Shown here: piece by piece, positions 1 through 9,084 of the stretch
How positions within the stretch are numbered: the stretch's first letter is position 1
Layout of the letters: the number at the start of each line of letters is the position of its first letter
NCBI GenBank assembly: GCA_963707555.1
Contig: CAVPQM010000024.1
Coordinates: 372,001 to 436,000 of the forward strand
Direction of reading: 5' to 3'
Source: JAFAFN01 sp963707555
GTDB taxonomy: Bacteria; Actinomycetota; Acidimicrobiia; Acidimicrobiales; Microtrichaceae
DNA length: 64,000 nt
Notes under the pieces: model-generated
Seen by the model: the letters and a program-made list of their open reading frames with translations, nothing else
The model's database searches: none
What the model was told of the DNA's origin: nothing
Position numbers and translations under genes: made by a program

Positions 1-990
1 TTCCAGCTGCAGGACATCCAGGCCGAGGGCTCGTACCTGGCCGACCTCGGTCGACCCGAGGCGGCTCGCGCCCAGATGGAGGCCCGCGTCGCCGAGGCGG
101 CCGCCAACCGTGAGGCCGAGGAGGCCCGACTCCGCGCCGAGGAGGCCGTCGCCGAGGCTCAGCGCACGCTCGCCCTGCGCACCGCCGAGATCAAGGCCGA
201 GACCGACGCGGCGCAGGCCGATGCGGACGCGTCGGGACCGAAGGCGCAGGCCGCCCAGGACCGCGACGTCCTCGCTGCGCAGCAGACCGTGGCCGAGGAG
301 CGGGCACGGCTGAAGGAGCTCGAGCTCGACACCGAGATCCGCAAGCCGGCCGACGCCGCCAGGTACGCCACCGAGCAGGAGGCCGAGGCGGCCAAGACCG
401 CGCAGATCCGTGCGGCCGAGGCACGCCAGGAGGCGACGGTCGCCGCGGCGAAGGCGTCGGCCGAGGAGAGCCGCCTGACCGGTGCCGGCGAGCGTCAGCA
501 GCGTGAGGAGCTCGCCATGGCCGCCCAGGCCGAGGGTGTCGCCGCCGGTGAGGCCGAGAAGGCCCGCCGCGCCGCGGTCGCCGAGGCGGTGCGACTCGAG
601 GGTGAGGCCGAGGCCTCCGCGATCGCCGCGAAGGGTGACGCCGAGGCCGAGGCGATGGCCAAGAAGGCCGACGCCTACGAGCGCTACGGGTCCGCAGCGC
701 TGACCGACCTGGTGGTCTCGAAGCTGCCCGAGATCGTGCGGGCCGGGTCCGAGCCGCTCGCCTCGATCGACAAGATGACGGTCATCTCCACCGACGGCGC
801 CTCGGCGGTCACCAAGTCGGTGACCAACAACGTCGCCCAGCTGATCGAGATGGCGTCGTCGATGACGGGCGTCGACGTGTCGGAACTGCTCTCCGGCGTG
901 CTCTCGAGCGCTGCGGCACCGCCGCTGCCCTACGAGACGAGCGGGGTCGAGGCCGACGGCGCCTCGCCGCGGGAGAACAACTCGGTCTGA
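1..990 (+). CDS. Flotillin/SPFH family protein, C-terminal part (5' truncated by window edge)
   Basis: The frame is open from base 1, so the gene begins before the window. The visible 329 residues are the flotillin half after the SPFH domain: a long Ala/Glu-rich coiled coil with EAEA/AEAE repeats over roughly the first 220 residues, then the globular tail containing SKLPEIVRA and a DKMTVIS segment. Flotillins are membrane-associated scaffolds that oligomerise through the coiled coil and organise membrane microdomains. The gene ends at a TGA followed by a strong hairpin and converges on the next gene. The family assignment is secure; the N-terminal membrane hairpin cannot be seen. Confidence 0.88.
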   Translation, partial: FQLQDIQAEGSYLADLGRPEAARAQMEARVAEAAANREAEEARLRAEEAVAEAQRTLALRTAEIKAETDAAQADADASGPKAQAAQDRDVLAAQQTVAEERARLKELELDTEIRKPADAARYATEQEAEAAKTAQIRAAEARQEATVAAAKASAEESRLTGAGERQQREELAMAAQAEGVAAGEAEKARRAAVAEAVRLEGEAEASAIAAKGDAEAEAMAKKADAYERYGSAALTDLVVSKLPEIVRAGSEPLASIDKMTVISTDGASAVTKSVTNNVAQLIEMASSMTGVDVSELLSGVLSSAAAPPLPYETSGVEADGASPRENNSV

Positions 991-1002
991 GCGGGGTCCG
1001 GA

Positions 1003-1034
1003 TCGGATCGGCGCGGAACTCCGCGCCGATCCGA
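1003..1034. terminator. Strong GC-rich hairpin between convergent genes
   Basis: The arms 1003-1016 and 1021-1034 are perfectly complementary (14 bp), with loop AACT. The hairpin starts 13 bases after the flotillin stop codon and ends 30 bases before the stop of the opposite-strand gene, so it probably serves both. No clear T-tract is visible on either side, which is common in high-GC actinobacteria. Confidence 0.7.
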
Positions 1035-1064
1035 CCGCTCGCCGGGTTCGGCGGTGCGTCGGGC

Positions 1065-1967
1065 TCAGCCGAGCGCCTGGTCGAGCTGCTCGAGACGGTC
1101 GAGCAGCTCACCGGCGAAGCCGGCGTCCGCGGTGTCGACCCACACGGCCGAGACCTGGCCGTCGGCACCGATGAGCACGGTCGTCGGCTGCCCGTCGCGG
1201 TACGACACGCCGTAGAAGTCGGCGATCGCACCGTCGGCGTCGGCCAGGATCCGAGCGTTGCCCGGCGTCGACATGTCGGCGTCCGCGGCGGTGGCCGCGT
1301 CGACCCGTGCGACGGCCAGCAGCTGGATGTGGTCACGTCCGAAGTCGACCAGGTGGCGTCCCATGCCGGCGAGGGTGTCGTAGGACCCGGCGTCGAACAC
1401 CGGGGAGATGAACACCAGGACGACCGGGATGCGACCGACGATGCGATCCAGGTCGACGACGCCACCGGTGCTCGCCTCGACCTCACCCGGTGAGCGGTCG
1501 ATGCCGGCGGCGAGTCCGTTGCTGACCTCGCCACGCCAGGCGCCGGTCGGTGCGCCCTGATCCTCGATGAACTCCTTGAAGCGCTCCAGGTCGCCCCGGG
1601 CACGGTTGGCGATCGCGCCGGTGACGTCCGCGATGGTCTCGACCGCACCGTCGGGTTCGATGTCGAGGCGCAGCGCGACACGGGTCGACGTCTCGGAGAT
1701 CGGCTCGAAGGTGACGACGCCGTCGTTGCGCATGCCGGCGATCGACGTCCAGGCGATCAGCTGGTCGGGCACCTGCTCGGTGATCTGGGCGTCCCACTCG
1801 CGCTGGATCCCCGCGATCCGGGCGACCCAGTGCAGTCGGGTGGGCTGGACCTGGTGGACCTGCTCGATGCCCTGCATGAAGCGGGGGAAGTCCTCGAACT
1901 GCGTCCACTGGTCGTAGGTGGCCCGCAGCGGGGCGTTGACATCGATCGTCGCGTCGATGACGGACAT
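1065..1967 (-). CDS. SRPBCC (polyketide cyclase-like) domain fused to a peroxiredoxin/thioredoxin-fold domain
   Basis: The protein has 300 residues. Residues 1-150 are an SRPBCC/START-type ligand-binding domain (START motif MSVIDATIDVNAP, then a WTQFEDFPRFM segment typical of cyclase/dehydrase-like proteins). Residues about 170-298 resemble an AhpC/TSA-type thioredoxin fold: the VVLVFISP strand, an ILADADGAIADFYGV segment, then TTVLIGADGQV. The place where peroxiredoxins carry their peroxidatic Cys reads FDAGS, and no CxxC is present, so redox chemistry is doubtful. The ATG is preceded by CGAGGAGCTC, a good ribosome site. SRPBCC proteins usually stand alone; the fused C-terminus is unusual. 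The function is unknown; hydrophobic ligand binding is inferred from the fold. Confidence 0.72.
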   Translation of the reverse strand: MSVIDATIDVNAPLRATYDQWTQFEDFPRFMQGIEQVHQVQPTRLHWVARIAGIQREWDAQITEQVPDQLIAWTSIAGMRNDGVVTFEPISETSTRVALRLDIEPDGAVETIADVTGAIANRARGDLERFKEFIEDQGAPTGAWRGEVSNGLAAGIDRSPGEVEASTGGVVDLDRIVGRIPVVLVFISPVFDAGSYDTLAGMGRHLVDFGRDHIQLLAVARVDAATAADADMSTPGNARILADADGAIADFYGVSYRDGQPTTVLIGADGQVSAVWVDTADAGFAGELLDRLEQLDQALG

Positions 1968-2034
1968 GGGGAGCTCCTCGTGTCGGGTGCTCGTCCGGTA
2001 CCCGCGGCCGCGGTGGTGGAAAACCTCGCGGTGC

Positions 2035-2988
2035 TCAGGCGGGCGGATCGACGGCGCTGGTGCCGTCGGCGCAGCGCGTCAGGATCTCGGCGCCCTCGGC
2101 GGTGATCAGGACCGTGTGCTCGAACTGCGCAGAGGGCATCGGGTCGTCGAGGATCTCGGTCCAGTCGTCGTCCGCGGTGCTGAACCGTCCCTTTCCGGTG
2201 GTGAGCATCGGCTCGACCGTGAGCGTGGTGCCCTCGATCAGCTCGGCGTCGTCGCGACGTGAGTAGGTGTGGTTCACGTGCGGCGCCGCGTGGAAGATCT
2301 CGGCGATGCCGTGTCCGCCGTACTCGGCGACGATCCCGTAGCCGTGATCACCGGCGACCTCCTCGACCGCCGCGCCGATCACGTGCAGGGGTCGTCCCGC
2401 ACGGATCGCGCCGATGCCGGCCAGGGTGGCGGTGCGGGTGGTGTCGATCAGACCCTGCGCGGCGACGGAGATGGCGCCGACCCCGACGGTCGCCGAGGTG
2501 TCGCCGTGCATGCCGTCGATGAAGGCGGTGACGTCGATGTTGACGATGTCGCCGTCGTGCAGCGGGCGGTCGTCGGGGACGCCGTGGCAGATCACCTCGT
2601 TCACCGAGACGCAGACCGACTTCGGATAGCCCTTGTACCCGAGGGTCGACGGGTACGCACCGTGGGCCAGGTAGGTCTCGTGGGCGACCTCGTCGAGGTG
2701 CTCGGAGGTCACCCCCGGGGCCACGGCCGCACAGGTGGATCGCAGCACCTCGGCGGCGACCGTGCCGGCGTGGCGCATGCGTTCGAGGGTCTCCGGGGTG
2801 TGCACCTGCGGGGTCCGGTCGCGCGGAGCGGGGCGGCCGTCGACGTAGTGGGGGCGGACGATGTTCGGCGGGACCTCACGCGTCGGCGAGATCACGCCGA
2901 GCCGGATGGGAGCCACCTCGAGCACGGCGCGGTCCAGGTGGCACCGCTTCAGCTTCTTGCCACTGCCGCACCAGCACCGGTCGTTCAT
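2035..2988 (-). CDS. map: Type I methionine aminopeptidase with N-terminal SEC-C zinc motif
   Basis: The enzyme removes the initiator methionine from nascent proteins. The 317-residue protein starts MNDRCWCGSGKKLKRCH, a SEC-C motif (CxCxnCH) that binds zinc and is found on many actinobacterial MetAPs. The M24 domain follows, with metal ligands visible in order: Asp in NIDVTAF, Asp in GMHGDTSA, His in GGHGIAEIFH, Glu in TVEPML and Glu in QFEHTV. An open frame runs much further upstream, but the SEC-C Met is the natural start and there is no domain before it. The gene lies on the same strand as the SRPBCC fusion, about 67 bp upstream of it. Confidence 0.92.
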   Translation of the reverse strand: MNDRCWCGSGKKLKRCHLDRAVLEVAPIRLGVISPTREVPPNIVRPHYVDGRPAPRDRTPQVHTPETLERMRHAGTVAAEVLRSTCAAVAPGVTSEHLDEVAHETYLAHGAYPSTLGYKGYPKSVCVSVNEVICHGVPDDRPLHDGDIVNIDVTAFIDGMHGDTSATVGVGAISVAAQGLIDTTRTATLAGIGAIRAGRPLHVIGAAVEEVAGDHGYGIVAEYGGHGIAEIFHAAPHVNHTYSRRDDAELIEGTTLTVEPMLTTGKGRFSTADDDWTEILDDPMPSAQFEHTVLITAEGAEILTRCADGTSAVDPPA

Positions 2989-3050
2989 TCGTCGCACCGC
3001 TCCAGTGTGGACCACGGTCCCCGGATTCTCACGGCGACGCCCGTCGACGT

Positions 3051-4223
3051 TCAGATCCCGGCGCGTTCGATCCCGTGCCAGAAGGTGGTGGTCAGCGCGG
3101 ACGAGCGTTGCGGGTCGAGGCCGGGCTCGGCGAGCAGCACAGCCGTGGCGCCGCTCTCGGCGTTCGACCGCCACGTCGCGCCGATGTCGTCCATGCCGAA
3201 TCCGTCCGAGGCACGCAGCGACGCCGAGCCGGCCGCCGGTGTGTGGACCCCGAGGCCCCACCCGCGGTGGTGCGCCTCGTTCCGGTCGGGGTGTCCGGCA
3301 CGGGTGCGGTCGACGAGCATCGACCGCACCGTCGAGAGGGACAGCACGCGGGACGCGTCGCCGGCGCGTCCGCCGTCGACCAGCATCGACGCGAAGCGCC
3401 AGACGTCGTCGACGGTCGAGATCAGTCCGGCTGCGGCGTCGACCATGCCATCGGCGCGGGGGAACGACGTGTCGCCCAGGTGGAGCGGGGCGAGCAGGCG
3501 ATCGGTCATGACCTCGGGCAACGGTTTGCCGGTGAGACGCTCGACCAACGCTCCCAGGACCATCGCGTCGGTCCGTCCGAGCCGACGATCGCCCGGCTGG
3601 TGCAGCAGGGGCAGCGTGCCCAACCGCTGCAACCACTCGTCGACATCGATGGGCGGCGACACGCCGGGGCCCGGTCGCGCCTCGCTCGGATCGAACACCC
3701 CCAGCCCGAGTGCTCGCGCAGCGCGGTGCACGGGCGTCCCGGGCGCTGCACCGGGCCCGACGCCGAGCCCGCTGCGCGACTCGAGCAGGTCGGTCAGCGT
3801 GACCGACCTGCGAGCGGGCACCGTGTCGTCCAGCGGCGCGCCGATCGTGCGCAGCACCCTCCGCCCGGCGAGCTCGGGCAGCAACTCGTCGATCGGATCG
3901 TGCAGATCGATCGCCCCGTCCTCGACCAGGAGCAGCACCATCGCGGTGGTCACGGTGGTGGTCAGCGCGCCGACCGGGACGGTCGTCCGGCGGCCCATCA
4001 GCTCGGCACCCGGATCGTCGGCGGGATCGACGCCGTAGCGGTCGACGACAGGATGACCGCTGCCGTCGTCGACCAGGGTGACCACACCGAATCCACCCGC
4101 GGTGACGTGGTGGTGCAGGGCACGGCGAAGGGGGGCGAGGCGTGCCGAGAGCTCGCCGTCGGCCGATGCATCTCGTCGTTCGGTCACGACGACCACTCGG
4201 GTCCACCCCCTGTGCCAGGTCAT
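3051..4223 (-). CDS. Beta-lactamase/serine-hydrolase-fold protein lacking the catalytic motifs
   Basis: The 390-residue protein aligns by pattern with the class C beta-lactamase/esterase family (Pfam Beta-lactamase): a long helix MVLLLVEDGAIDLHDPI, the LLESRSGL turn where active members have LLTHTSGL, GALVERLTGKPL, and LISTVDDVWRFASML. The SxxK nucleophile motif that normally precedes the first helix reads ALTT, the YxN position reads GRTD, and the C-terminal HxG is absent. It is therefore probably a non-catalytic member. No signal peptide is apparent, so it is likely cytoplasmic. The start is uncertain: a GTG at VTERRD, about 12 codons in, is an alternative. It ends 62 bp upstream of the methionine aminopeptidase start on the same strand. 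Confidence 0.7.
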   Translation of the reverse strand: MTWHRGWTRVVVVTERRDASADGELSARLAPLRRALHHHVTAGGFGVVTLVDDGSGHPVVDRYGVDPADDPGAELMGRRTTVPVGALTTTVTTAMVLLLVEDGAIDLHDPIDELLPELAGRRVLRTIGAPLDDTVPARRSVTLTDLLESRSGLGVGPGAAPGTPVHRAARALGLGVFDPSEARPGPGVSPPIDVDEWLQRLGTLPLLHQPGDRRLGRTDAMVLGALVERLTGKPLPEVMTDRLLAPLHLGDTSFPRADGMVDAAAGLISTVDDVWRFASMLVDGGRAGDASRVLSLSTVRSMLVDRTRAGHPDRNEAHHRGWGLGVHTPAAGSASLRASDGFGMDDIGATWRSNAESGATAVLLAEPGLDPQRSSALTTTFWHGIERAGI

Positions 4224-4391
4224 GCGGCCGCCCGAACCGGCGACCGACGTCGTCGCCCGTGTCGGGACCCGAGCACCGGCGACGTGACGCAGCGGGACGC
4301 GGTCGGCTGTTCCCTCGTTCGAGATCGGTCAAACCCGAGGGTCGCGAACGACGGGACCGTCGATAGCGTGGTGGGGTCTCAGGAGGACTGC

Positions 4392-5025
4392 ATGTTGTTG
4401 CGCGGACGGTTGGCGATGGTGATGGGAGTCGCGGTGACCGCGGTCCTGCTCACGGCGTGTCGGACCGCGCCACCTCCGCCCACCGCCCCGGCCCCGACCG
4501 TGCCGCCCCGGCAGTCGTCACCTGCGACGGGCTGCCACGTCGGTCTGCTGGGTGATTCGCTCTCGGTGCGGGTCCAGTCGCGGTTGCCCGCAGCGCTCGC
4601 TCGGCAGCGTTGCACGCAGGTGTGGGTCGACGCGAGCGTCGGCCGCAACACCGGTCAGGGTGTCGTCGCGCTCGCAGAGCGTCGGGCCGCCGGCGAGCTG
4701 CCCGCCGTGCTCGTCGTCGGGCTGGGCACCAACGACCAGTCCCAGCGCAGCGCGTTCGGCGGACACGTCGACTCGATCATGCATCTCAGCGCCGGTCGAC
4801 CCGTCGTGTGGATCGAGGTCGCCCACGAGCCGATCAAGGACGAGCTGAACGCAGTGCTGCGCCGCAAGGCGGCGAAGTGGTCGAACCTGACGATCATGTC
4901 GTGGGACGCAGGCCTACTGGGAGCACCCCGAATGGCGATCGTCGGACGACGTGCACCTGACCGACGCCGGTGCCGACGAACGGGTGAAGCGGATCGCCGC
5001 AGCGGCCCAGCGCGTGGCGAAGTAG
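4392..5025 (+). CDS. SGNH/GDSL-type hydrolase lipoprotein, frame interrupted near the C-terminus
   Basis: The ATG follows AGGAGGACTGC, a strong ribosome site. The product has a lipoprotein signal (VTAVLLTAC), a Pro/Thr linker, then GLLGDSLS (block I, nucleophile Ser) and VGLGTND. At about 4908-4914 the frame changes by +1. The next frame reads YWEHPEWRSSDDVHLTDAGADE and ends at TAG 5023-5025, which supplies the block V Asp-x-x-His (DDVHLT). Without this tail the enzyme would lack the catalytic dyad, so one extra base, biological or from sequencing, is likely. The expected role is esterase or acyl hydrolase at the outer face of the membrane; the substrate is unknown. Confidence 0.72.
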
Positions 5026-5038
5026 CGGCCCCGCTCGG

Positions 5039-6290
5039 TCAGGCGAGCGTGTAGCGGATCGGCAGGTGCTTGACGCCGCTGACGAAGTGGGTGGGCGTGT
5101 ACTCGACCGGACCGGCGAGCTCCACCGACGTGGTGGCGTCGAGGAACTTGCCGAGCAGCGTGCGCACCTCGCGGCGCGCGACCTGGGCGCCGAGGCAGTA
5201 GTGCATGCCGAGCCCGAACGACAGCAGCTTGTCGGCGTCGGGTCGGGTGACGTCGAACCGGTCGGGGTCCTCGAACACGGCCTCGTCACGGTTGGCCGAC
5301 GGGTACGAGGTCAGCACCGCGTCGCCCTTGGGGATCGTCACGCCGCTCAGCACGACGTCCTCCTGCGCCCACCGCAGGAAGCTGCGCACCGGGCTGGTCC
5401 AGCGGATGATCTCCTCGGCGGCGTTGACCAACAGCTCCGGATCGTCGCGCAACATCTGCAGCTGGTCGGGATGGGCGAGCAGCTGCTCCATGCCGCCGCT
5501 GAGGGCGAAGGACGTGGTGTCGTGCCCGGCCGTGGCGACGATGATGTAGTACCAGAGCAGCTCGGCCTCGCCGAGCGGCGCGCCGTCGACCTGGCCCGTG
5601 GCGAGGACCGTCGCGAGGTCCTCGGTCGGGTTCGCCCGGCGCTCCGCGGTGAGCCGGTCGAAGTACTCCTGGAACTTGCCGAGGGTGTTGCCGACCAGCT
5701 CGGCGGGTGTCTCGAAGTCGCCGAGGTACTCGGCGTCCGCGGCACCGAACAGGCCCTGGGTGAGCTCCATCATCAGGCGTTCGTCGCTCTCGGGCACCCC
5801 GAAGATCGTCATGATGACGTGGATCGTGAACGGCACGGCCAGGTCCTGCGCGAAGTCGCACTCGCCGCCGAAGTCGGCGAGTCGGGCGATGTACTCGTCC
5901 GCGATGCGATCGATGGCGGGCTGCAGGTGGCGCACCGCCGCGGGCTTGAACCAGTCGTTCGTGACCTTGCGGTACTTGTCGTGCTCCTCGCCGTGCAGGT
6001 GCACCAGCGTGCGGGGCAGGGCGATGCCCAGCATGTCGAGCATCTCGTAGGTGAAGTCCGGCGCGGGTGCCGACTGCTCGGTGTTCCAGAAGACGTCGCT
6101 ACGGCGCGACACCTCGAAGACGTCGGCGTGGTCGAGCACCGCCCAGAACGGGGTCCAGCCCTCGCCCTCGACACGGACCACCGGCGACTCCTTGCGCAGC
6201 TCGGCGATCGTGCGAGTGCCACGCCTCCATGTCGCCGAAGGCGTCGGGGGAGATGAGCGTCAGTCCACGGGGGTCGATCGACTCGGTCAC
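5039..6290 (-). CDS. Cytochrome P450, frame interrupted near the N-terminus
   Basis: The main frame (from about 6215 down to 5039) carries the P450 core: I-helix ATAGHDTTS, K-helix EEIIRW, and heme-binding loop FGLGMHYCLGA with the Cys ligand. The N-terminal 25 residues (VTESIDPRGLTLISPDAFGD...) are in another frame beginning at GTG 6288-6290, preceded by GGAGGCACCC. Joining the frames at about 6215-6220 needs removal of one base. It is divergent from a TetR gene with a palindromic operator between them, which suggests substrate-induced control. The substrate is unknown; soluble bacterial P450s of this type usually oxidise lipids, steroids or aromatics using ferredoxin. Confidence 0.85.
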
Positions 6291-6359
6291 GGGTGCCTCC
6301 GGATGGGGTGGGGCGAGCGCCCGTCGGTGAGCGCGGGTGTCGTCTGATCGAACAGTATG

Positions 6360-6376
6360 TCGGACACAGTGTCCGA
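6360..6376. promoter_or_regulatory. Perfect 17-bp palindrome, probable TetR operator
   Basis: TCGGACACAGTGTCCGA is perfectly symmetrical (8+1+8) and sits in the 118-bp space between the divergent P450 and TetR genes. This is the expected position and architecture for an autoregulating TetR repressor that also controls the P450. On the minus strand a TANNNT hexamer (TACTGT) lies right beside it. Confidence 0.75.
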
Positions 6377-6408
6377 TCCAGTGCGATGGCGGGTAACGTC
6401 GGTCACCG

Positions 6409-7040
6409 ATGGCCTCCGTGACCCGCCGACCCTCGACCGCGAACCAACGGCGTGAGGCCGTGGAGCGGCGTGTGGTCGAGGCGGTCGAACGCCTGCTCGA
6501 CGGCGGGGCGTCGTTCACCGAGTTGAGCGTGCAGGCCATCGCCGAGGAGGCCGGCATCGCCCGGTCGACCTTCTACGTGCACTTCGCCGACAAGACCCAG
6601 CTGCTCATCACGCTCGCCCAGGAGGCGACGGCGGACATCGTGGCCGAGGGGGAGCGCTGGATCCGTTCCGACCACCTGGTCGACATCGATCAGCTGACGC
6701 CGTCGATCGGGCGGATCATCGCGGTGTACCGACGTCACGCACGGCTGTTCGAGGCGGTGCTCGCCGGCACGGGATACGACCCGGCCGTCGCTGCGTTCTG
6801 GCGTCGCCACATCGAGTTGCTGGTCGCGCGGGGGCGGACCGTCTTCGCCGAGCACAGCGCGAGGGGCACCTCGCAGCGGACGTCGACATCGAACCGCTGG
6901 CGAGCATGGTCGCGTGGACGATCGAGCGGACGATCAGCATGTACGCCCTCGACCACGCCGAGTCCGACGACCCGGCGCTCGCCCGGGCGATGGCCCGTGG
7001 GCTCTGGTTGATGATGTACGGCGACGCGCCCGCCGACTGA
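6409..7040 (+). CDS. TetR/AcrR family regulator, frame interrupted in the ligand domain
   Basis: The N-terminal helix-turn-helix is typical: LSVQAIAEEAGIARSTFYVHF followed by DKTQLL (residues about 38-66). The ligand-binding helices follow to EHSARG, where the frame is lost in a GGGG run at about 6862. Restoring one base gives GHLAADVDIEPLASMVAWTI and continues to AMARGLWLMMYGDAPAD and the TGA at 7038-7040, a normal TetR C-terminus of about 210 residues in total. It is divergent from the P450 and probably represses it through the palindrome at 6360-6376. Confidence 0.85.
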
Positions 7041-7055
7041 CCCCGCCGACTGACC
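7030..7055. repeat. 13-bp perfect tandem repeat spanning a stop codon
   Basis: CCGCCGACTGACC occurs at 7030-7042 and again at 7043-7055. The first copy contains the TetR stop codon TGA 7038-7040. A degenerate third copy (7056-7070) follows. Confidence 0.85.
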
Positions 7056-7084
7056 GCGCCCGCCGAGTGGAGCCTCGTCGGCGG

Positions 7085-8101
7085 TCAGCCCAGGTGCGAC
7101 TCGAGGTCGTCGAGGATCTTGTTGGCGCCGAGCACGCCGATGCCGGTCATCCAGGTCATGTCGGCGATGTCGAACTGCCGACCCGCCTGCACCGCGGGCA
7201 GGTTGTCCCACCGGGCGCCGAGCGACTCGCGGTCCGACTGGATCCGACCCTCGGACTCCTCGCTCGGGTTGGTCGCGAACAGCACGTCGGCGTCGACGGT
7301 GGCGATGCTCTCGGCGCTGATGACGGCCATGCCGTAGTCCGGGTCGAAGCCCTTGTCGCCCAGGTCGAACCCGACGGCCTCGAGCACCGAACCCGAGAAC
7401 GTCGCCGGTCCGTACAGGCGGATCTGACCGGGGATGAACCGCACGATCGTCGCGGTGGTCCCCGCGGCCCCGATCGACTCGCCCACCTCGGCGGCACGGT
7501 CGTCGAAGTCGTTGAGCAGCGCCTCGGCGTCGTCGGCTCGCCCGAGTGCCTCGCCCGTCAGGCGGACCTGGCGCTTCCAGTCGGTGCCCGAGGACTCGCT
7601 GAACACCGTCGGGGCGATCTGGCCCAGCTGGTCGTAGATCGCTTCGTGGCGGACCTTCGCACCGATGATCAGGTCGGGCTGCAGTGAGGCGATGGCCTCG
7701 AGGTCTGGCGACTCGGTCAGACCGACGAGCTCGACGTCGCCGAGGATGTCGTCACCGAGGTAGGCAGGCAACCCCGATCCGGCGAGCCCCTCGGTGGCAC
7801 CCACCGGCGTCACGCCGAGTGCCACGGCGGAGTCCAGCATCGACGAGTCGAGCACGACCACCCGCTCGGGTGCAGCGGGCACCTCGGTGGTGCCCATGGC
7901 GTGTTCGACGCGGCGAGGCGCTCCGGACTCGACCGAGGGCTCGGTGCTGTTCTCCGGTGCCGTGGTGGTCGTGCCGGAGCTCGCGTCCGAGGAGCATCCG
8001 GTTGCCGCCACGGCGATCGCCATGACGGCCGCGGCGGCGAGCACCTGGCGGCCCCGGCGCTGGGCCGGAGCGGAGTGGGTGAGCGAGTCGAGGCGTGCCA
8101 T
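7085..8101 (-). CDS. Iron-siderophore ABC transporter substrate-binding lipoprotein
   Basis: The 338-residue protein has an N-terminal lipoprotein signal (AVAATGC), a Ser/Thr linker, then a class III periplasmic-binding-protein domain: PERVVVLDSSMLDSAVALGV, the LQPDLIIG strand, a central alpha-helix, and the C-terminal lobe with DVLFAT and DLESHL. This is the FepB/FecB/FhuD-type fold that captures ferric siderophores for a membrane ABC permease. No permease or ATPase lies next to it. It is divergent from a siderophore-interacting reductase gene, with a weak iron-box-like sequence in the gap, so iron control is likely. Confidence 0.88.
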   Translation of the reverse strand: MARLDSLTHSAPAQRRGRQVLAAAAVMAIAVAATGCSSDASSGTTTTAPENSTEPSVESGAPRRVEHAMGTTEVPAAPERVVVLDSSMLDSAVALGVTPVGATEGLAGSGLPAYLGDDILGDVELVGLTESPDLEAIASLQPDLIIGAKVRHEAIYDQLGQIAPTVFSESSGTDWKRQVRLTGEALGRADDAEALLNDFDDRAAEVGESIGAAGTTATIVRFIPGQIRLYGPATFSGSVLEAVGFDLGDKGFDPDYGMAVISAESIATVDADVLFATNPSEESEGRIQSDRESLGARWDNLPAVQAGRQFDIADMTWMTGIGVLGANKILDDLESHLG

Positions 8102-8122
8102 GGGCCGACGGTAGCCCGATGC

Positions 8123-8141
8123 ATAAGTAGGCGTAACATCA
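8123..8141. promoter_or_regulatory. Candidate DtxR/IdeR iron box (weak)
   Basis: ATAAGTAGGCGTAACATCA matches the 19-bp iron-box consensus (TTAGGTTAGSCTAACCTAA) at 12 of 19 positions by eye. It sits between two divergent siderophore genes, where an iron repressor site would be expected. The match is imperfect, so this is a suggestion only. Confidence 0.35.
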
Positions 8142-8244
8142 TATGTGAAGCTTCCTTGTCATCGATGGGGGTGATCTTCCTCGCAGTACCCACCTGCGAG
8201 TCACCGCCCGACGACGCTGCAGCCGGTCCTCGACAGGAGCACGC

Positions 8245-9049
8245 ATGCCCGACGCACCCACCGTCTTCACCCTGACCGTCCTGCGCACCGAGCGGATCAC
8301 CGATCACATGGTGCGGGTCGTCCTCGGCGGCCCGCAGGTCGCGAGGTTCCCCGACGACGGGTGGAGCGACCGCTACGTGAAGCTGATCTTCCCCCGGCCT
8401 CCCGCAGAGGACGGCACTCCGTCGCAGGAGCGACCGATCCTGCGGACTTACACGATCCGACGTCACGATCCCGCTGCGGGTGAGGTGTGGATCGATTTCG
8501 TCACCCACGGCGACTCGGGTGTCGCTGGCCCGTGGGCTGCCGCCGCCCGGCCGGGCGACGAGCTCACGATGAGCGCCCCGGGCGGCGCCTACCGGCCGGA
8601 TCCCGACGCCGATCACCACCTGCTGGTCGGCGACGAGGCAGCACTGCCGGCGATCGCCGCCGCGCTCGAGGACATGCCCGTCGGCGCGTCGGTCACCGCC
8701 CTGGTCGAGGTCGACGGGCCCTCGGACGAGATCGCGCTCGACTCGCCCGCGGCGCTGGACCTGCGATGGGTGCACCGCGACGGTGCGACCGACTCCGACG
8801 ACGTTGGTCGCGGCGGTCGCGGCACTGGAGCTGCCCGACGGGTCGGGTGCAGGCGTTCGTGCACGGCGAGCTGCACATGACCAGAGCGCTGCGTCCCCTC
8901 CTGCTCGAGCGCGGCATCGAACGGTGAGCGCTTGTCGCTGTCGGGCTACTGGCGACGGGGCAAGGACGAGGACGGCTTCCAGTCCGAGAAGCGTGCGCTC
9001 TCCGCTGCCGACTCCGCCGCGGCCGACCCCGCCGTGGGCGCGAACCTGA
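8245..9049 (+). pseudogene. Siderophore-interacting protein (ferric-siderophore reductase), three frame changes
   Basis: The first 185 residues are a typical SIP/ViuB FAD-binding domain: RYVKLIFPRP, RTYTIRRHD (FAD-binding RxYTxR) and the APGGAY segment, then the NAD-binding-like half (HHLLVGDEAALPAIAAAL). The frame then moves +1 at about 8803, +1 at about 8852 and +1 at about 8918. The pieces LVAAVAALELPDGSG, QAFVHGELHMTRALRPLLL and ERLSLSGYWRRGKDEDGFQ are in the correct family order. Family members reduce Fe(III)-siderophores with flavin and NAD(P)H to release iron. Three lesions in 120 bp mean either decay or a poorly resolved stretch. The 3' end is uncertain, about 9050. Confidence 0.8.
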
Positions 9050-9084
9050 CGGCCGCAGCGACCGGGCGGCGGTGCACGGCTGCG

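Noticed and set aside
3051..4223. Functional beta-lactamase
   Set aside because: SxxK, YxN and the third motif are missing; the same applies to 15268-16452.
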